Part shown: in pieces, positions 5,583-8,962 of the stretch | Layout: each line of letters starts with the position of its first letter | Position numbering within the stretch: position 1 is the stretch's first letter | NCBI GenBank assembly: GCA_015485755.1 | Contig: WFTD01000020.1 | Coordinates: 1-8,962 of the forward strand | DNA length: 8,962 nucleotides | Reading direction: 5' to 3' | From: Patescibacteria group bacterium | Lineage (GTDB): Bacteria > Patescibacteriota > Patescibacteriia > S139-126 | The notes under the pieces: generated by a model | Seen by the model: the letters and a program-made list of their open reading frames with translations, nothing else | The model's database searches: none | What the model was told of the DNA's origin: nothing | Translations under genes and position numbers: made by a program

Positions 5583-8500
5583 CTTTTTTGCCTTTGTCAA
5601 TTGAAGGTGCGTTGTTAAGAGAAACCAATTTGTCACCGTCTTTCTTTAACAATTCCACTTCAATTGCCAATCCCTTTATTTCTCTTACCAGAACATTAAA
5701 CGATTCCGGAATGTTAAGTTTTCTAATTGGCTCTCCTTTGATGATTGATTCATAAGCTTTGCTTCTGCCCGGAACATCATCAGACTTAATCGTAAGCATC
5801 TCTTGAAGGGAATAAGCAGCGCCATAAGCTTCAAGTGCCCACACTTCCATTTCACCGAATCTCTGTCCGCCAAATTGAGCTTTACCGCCAAGCGGCTGCT
5901 GAGTAACCAATGAATAAGGGCCAATTGAACGTTGATGGATTTTATCATCAACCATGTGATTAAGCTTGAGCATGTACATCACACCAACTGTTGTTTTGTT
6001 TTGAAATGGCTCGCCAGTTCGCCCATCATAAAGTTGGACCTTGCCGTCCTCTGGTAATCCAGCTTTTTTCAGCTCTTCTTTTATCTCTTCAATCTTAACA
6101 CCGTCAAGCGCTGGCGAAGCAACCTTATATCCCAACTTGCGGGCAGCATAACCCAAATGTGTTTCCAATAACTGCCCCAAATTCATACGAGAAACAATAC
6201 CTAACGGATTGAGCAAAATATCAACTGGAGTTCCATCTGGCAAAAACGGCATGTCTTCAACTGGAACAACTCTAGAGATAACTCCCTTATTACCGTGCCG
6301 ACCGGCCATTTTGTCGCCAACCTGAATCTTGCGCAAATTAGCAATTGTCACCTGGATAGTTTTAATAACTCCCGGGGGTAGTTTGTCGCCATTCTCATGG
6401 GAAAAGATTTTAACGTCAATCACTTTACCGTGTTCACCATGCTCCAAGTACAAAGATGAATCTCTAACATCCTTGGCTTTTTCACCAAAAATAGCACGCA
6501 ATAATTTTTCTTCAGCTGAAAGTTCAGCTTCTCCCTTGGGGGTTATTTTACCCACCAAAATATCATTAGAAGAAACTTCAGCGCCAATCCTGATAATGCC
6601 ATTCTCATCCAAATCCTTTAGTTTTTCTTCACCTACATTAGGGATATCTCTGGTAACAACTTCCGGACCAAGTTTAGTGTCGCGCACATCAATTGAATAA
6701 TCACTAATATGAATAGAGGAAAACCTATCCTCACGCACCAATCTCTCTGAAATCAAAATCGCGTCTTCATAATTGCCCCCTTCCCAGCTCATAAAAGCAA
6801 TTAGCACATTCTGCCCCAAAGCAAGCTCGCCTTTGTCAGTGGCTGGACCGTCAGCCAAAATATCGCCTGCCTTAACTTTGTCGCCCAAATTGACCACTGG
6901 AAGCTGATTGATGCAAGTGGAAGCATTTGACCGTAAAAATTTATTTAAATAATAATGATGAAGTTTGCCTTGCTTGTCTTTAATAACAACATGGGAACCG
7001 TCAACTTCAACCACCTCACCGTCTTGTTTGGCTATAACCACCTGACCTGAGTCATAAGCAACCCTTCTCTCTACACCAGTACCAACAATTGGTGATTCTG
7101 GCTTCACCACTGGCACTGCCTGACGTTGCATGTTTGTTCCCATCAAAGCCCTAACTGCATCATCATGCTCAACAAAAGGAATTAAGGAAGTTGAAATAGA
7201 GAAAATCTGTTTAGGCGAAACATCAATATAATCCACTTCATCTGCCTCTACAATCCTTGGCTTGTGCCCTACTCTGGCCTCAATCCATTGATCAACAAAA
7301 TAACCATTTTCATCAATAGCAGTAGTGGCTGGAGCACAAACATACCTGTCCTCAGTAAAAGCATCCAAATAATCTACTTGGTCTGTCACCCTTGGCTTGA
7401 TACTGACTTTTTTGATATTAGTTTTGGCTAATTTTTTGGCGACTTCCTCTGTTATTTTTGTGTCTTTTTTGACTAATAACTTATTGGTGTCTGGGTCATA
7501 AATATCCTCGCGGACAATCTCTCCTACTGTCTGTTTGGGATCATTGTCAACTTCCTTCAAAACTTTGCGAAATGGCGTCTCAATAAAACCAAAATTATTA
7601 ACCCGCGCGTAACAAGCCAAATGACCAACTAAACCAATATTAGGTCCTTCCGGAGTGGCGATTGGACAAATCCTGCCATAATGAGTCTGATGAACATCGC
7701 GAACTTCAAAACCAGCTCGCTCCCGCGAAAGTCCGCCTGGACCCATTGCTGACAAACGGCGTTTGTGTTCAAGCTCAGACAAAGGATTGGTTTGGTCCAT
7801 AAACTGGGACAACTGGGAAGACATAAAAAATTCCTTGATAGCCCCAATCAACGGACGAGCGTTTATTAGTTGATTGGCTGTAATCGTGTTAATATCCAAG
7901 GTTGACATTCTGTCTTTAACAATCCTTTCCATTCTCACCAAACCAACTCTGAACTTATTCTGCACCAACTCGCCTACTGCCCGCACGCGCCGATTGCCTA
8001 AATGATCAATATCATCAGCTGGTTCTTGAGTAATGTTAAGGCGAATTATCTCCTTGAGGATAGCCAATAAATCATCACGGCGTAAAATCAAATTTTCTGG
8101 AGTGGGAGGAACATCAAAACCGAACCTTTGGTTTAATTTATACCTACCAACCTTGCCAAAGTCATAACGGTCAAACCTAAAAAACATTGAATGAATCAAA
8201 CTCTTGGCGTTCTCTGGCGTGGCCATATCTCCTGGCCTAATCCTTTTGTAAACTTCAATCAAACCCTCTGCTTCGCTCTTGGCAGGGTCTTTCTGGAGGG
8301 TAGCTTCTATGTATTTATGATTGGGGTCATTGTCAACATCCTTAAAAAGAGCGCGGATTTCATCATCACTGCCATAACCAAAAGCCCGCAACAGAGCTGT
8401 AACTGGCACTTTGCTTTTTCGGTCAATCTTAACATAAATAACATCATTAACATCAGTTTCAATCTCCAGCCAAGCGCCTCTGTTAGGAATTATCTTAGCG

Positions 8501-8962
8501 CCATAATATTTTCTGCCCTTGATAACATTGGTAGTAAAAAATACGCCAGCTGAACGAATAAGCTGGGAGACAACCACTCTTTCTATTCCATTAACAATAA
8601 AAGTTCCCCTTTCTGTCATCAGTGGGAAATCTCCTAAATAAACTTCTTGTTCTTTTGTTTCTCCCGTGCGTTTGTTGACCAAGCGAGTCAAAGCGCGTAA
8701 AGGAGCTTCATAAGTTACATTCCTTTCTTTGGCGGTTCTTTCATCAAACTTGGGCTCATCCAAATAATAATCCAAAAAATAAAGTTCTAAATCTCTGCCA
8801 ATAAAATCTCTGATTGGATTTATTTCAGCGAACAATTCTTTCAAACCTTCATCAAAAAACCATTGGTATGATCTTTTTTGCACCTCAATTAAATCTGGCA
8901 ATTTTAGAACCTGGGGGAATTTAGTAAAATATTTGCGAGGCTGTTTTTGTAAGGTAGAAGAT
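5563..8962 (-). CDS. rpoB: DNA-directed RNA polymerase subunit beta (5' end cut by the window)
   Basis: The beta subunit, partner of beta' in the RNA polymerase core. The reading frame is open to the right-hand edge and shows 1,132 residues. Twenty of these lie upstream of a TTG at 8901, and they read as genuine RpoB (KYFTKFPQVLKLPDLIEVQ, like RSYARISEVLELPNLIEIQ of Bacillus). The TTG is therefore an internal Leu and the real start lies just beyond 8962. Counting from that Leu as residue 1: beta lobe and protrusion from about 30; rifampicin-pocket segment SSQLSQFMDQ...SAMGPGG at 361-390; ATPEGPNIGL at 415-424; active-site segment WEGGNYEDAILISERLV at 706-722; GDKMAGRHGNKG with K864 and K872 at 862-873; and the C-terminal clamp segment GGKAQFGGQRFGEMEVWALEAYGA at 1005-1028. 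It lacks the large E. coli insertions but has a short extra segment at about 450-505. The stop is TAA, and rpoC follows after 14 nt. Confidence 0.98.
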   Translation of the reverse strand, partial: SSTLQKQPRKYFTKFPQVLKLPDLIEVQKRSYQWFFDEGLKELFAEINPIRDFIGRDLELYFLDYYLDEPKFDERTAKERNVTYEAPLRALTRLVNKRTGETKEQEVYLGDFPLMTERGTFIVNGIERVVVSQLIRSAGVFFTTNVIKGRKYYGAKIIPNRGAWLEIETDVNDVIYVKIDRKSKVPVTALLRAFGYGSDDEIRALFKDVDNDPNHKYIEATLQKDPAKSEAEGLIEVYKRIRPGDMATPENAKSLIHSMFFRFDRYDFGKVGRYKLNQRFGFDVPPTPENLILRRDDLLAILKEIIRLNITQEPADDIDHLGNRRVRAVGELVQNKFRVGLVRMERIVKDRMSTLDINTITANQLINARPLIGAIKEFFMSSQLSQFMDQTNPLSELEHKRRLSAMGPGGLSRERAGFEVRDVHQTHYGRICPIATPEGPNIGLVGHLACYARVNNFGFIETPFRKVLKEVDNDPKQTVGEIVREDIYDPDTNKLLVKKDTKITEEVAKKLAKTNIKKVSIKPRVTDQVDYLDAFTEDRYVCAPATTAIDENGYFVDQWIEARVGHKPRIVEADEVDYIDVSPKQIFSISTSLIPFVEHDDAVRALMGTNMQRQAVPVVKPESPIVGTGVERRVAYDSGQVVIAKQDGEVVEVDGSHVVIKDKQGKLHHYYLNKFLRSNASTCINQLPVVNLGDKVKAGDILADGPATDKGELALGQNVLIAFMSWEGGNYEDAILISERLVREDRFSSIHISDYSIDVRDTKLGPEVVTRDIPNVGEEKLKDLDENGIIRIGAEVSSNDILVGKITPKGEAELSAEEKLLRAIFGEKAKDVRDSSLYLEHGEHGKVIDVKIFSHENGDKLPPGVIKTIQVTIANLRKIQVGDKMAGRHGNKGVISRVVPVEDMPFLPDGTPVDILLNPLGIVSRMNLGQLLETHLGYAARKLGYKVASPALDGVKIEEIKEELKKAGLPEDGKVQLYDGRTGEPFQNKTTVGVMYMLKLNHMVDDKIHQRSIGPYSLVTQQPLGGKAQFGGQRFGEMEVWALEAYGAAYSLQEMLTIKSDDVPGRSKAYESIIKGEPIRKLNIPESFNVLVREIKGLAIEVELLKKDGDKLVSLNNAPSIDKGKKAKANQS
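7387..7527 (-). other. Extra segment in beta resembling a part of beta'
   Basis: Residues 459-505 of RpoB (counting from the Leu at 8901) lie between ETPFRKV (441-447) and VDYLDA (509-514). In Bacillus beta these blocks are separated by only a few residues. The segment follows the pattern VGEI..EDI.D....LLV....ITEEVAKKL....I..V.I and aligns by hand with RpoC residues 903-944, with 15 identities in 42 positions. It looks like a small folded module shared by both subunits. Confidence 0.55.
7732..7821 (-). other. Rifampicin-binding segment of rpoB
   Basis: This segment encodes SSQLSQFMDQ through SAMGPGG. The residues matching E. coli Q513, D516, H526, R529 and S531, the usual sites of resistance changes, are all of the sensitive type. 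On sequence alone the pocket looks intact. This says nothing about drug uptake. Confidence 0.8.

Noticed and set aside
6329..6700. 123-residue open frame on the + strand inside rpoB
   Set aside because: It lies entirely antisense to a conserved part of rpoB; its composition reflects the reverse reading of that gene.
8191..8553. 120-residue open frame on the + strand inside rpoB
   Set aside because: Antisense to the conserved beta lobe region, with no family resemblance or start signals.
1..8962. CRISPR arrays, tRNA or rRNA genes, insertion sequences, or a new defence or mobile system
   Set aside because: No spaced repeats, cloverleaf sequence, transposase or terminal repeats are visible, and nearly all bases belong to four known housekeeping genes. 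No stretch without a gene is longer than about 105 bases.
1..8962. Alternative genetic code (TGA read as glycine)
   Set aside because: None of the four genes contains an in-frame TGA, and the glycine positions use GGN codons, so the standard bacterial code fits.

Overview
The window carries four housekeeping genes in two convergent blocks. On the + strand are a small KH-domain RNA-binding protein (khpA family) and tryptophanyl-tRNA synthetase (trpS). On the - strand are rpoB and rpoC, the beta and beta' subunits of RNA polymerase. All four are intact as far as they are visible. rpoB continues past the right-hand end of the window, so its first few codons are missing.

The organism is a bacterium with AT-rich DNA and the standard code: there are no in-frame TGA codons in about 2,900 codons, and all four visible stops are TAA. 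The polymerase has no large gammaproteobacterial insertions. Its beta' has a charged coiled-coil insertion after the first zinc site, as in Actinobacteria and relatives, and its beta is compact. Together with the missing Shine-Dalgarno sequences and the general look of the beta sequence, this points to Patescibacteria (candidate phyla radiation). That placement is an inference from memory of family sequences, not a phylogeny.

Layout: bases 1-100 hold an extended -10 promoter inside a palindrome and a leader. khpA is at 101-418 and ends at a strong intrinsic terminator (437-472), whose T-tract runs into a candidate -35 box for trpS (521-1507). A 15-bp hairpin (1519-1553) lies in the 63-bp gap between the trpS and rpoC stop codons and can act as a terminator in both directions. 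rpoC (1571-5548) follows rpoB (5563 to beyond 8962) with a 14-nt gap, so the two are surely cotranscribed. No intergenic stretch exceeds 105 bases. I see no tRNA, rRNA, CRISPR, insertion sequence or prophage.

The genes serve gene expression: transcription (rpoB, rpoC), charging of tRNA-Trp (trpS) and RNA binding (khpA). I found no previously undescribed system. The most interesting signals are a roughly 45-residue insert in beta that resembles a segment of beta' from the same polymerase, the coiled-coil insert in beta', the compact promoter and terminator architecture, and the lack of Shine-Dalgarno sequences.
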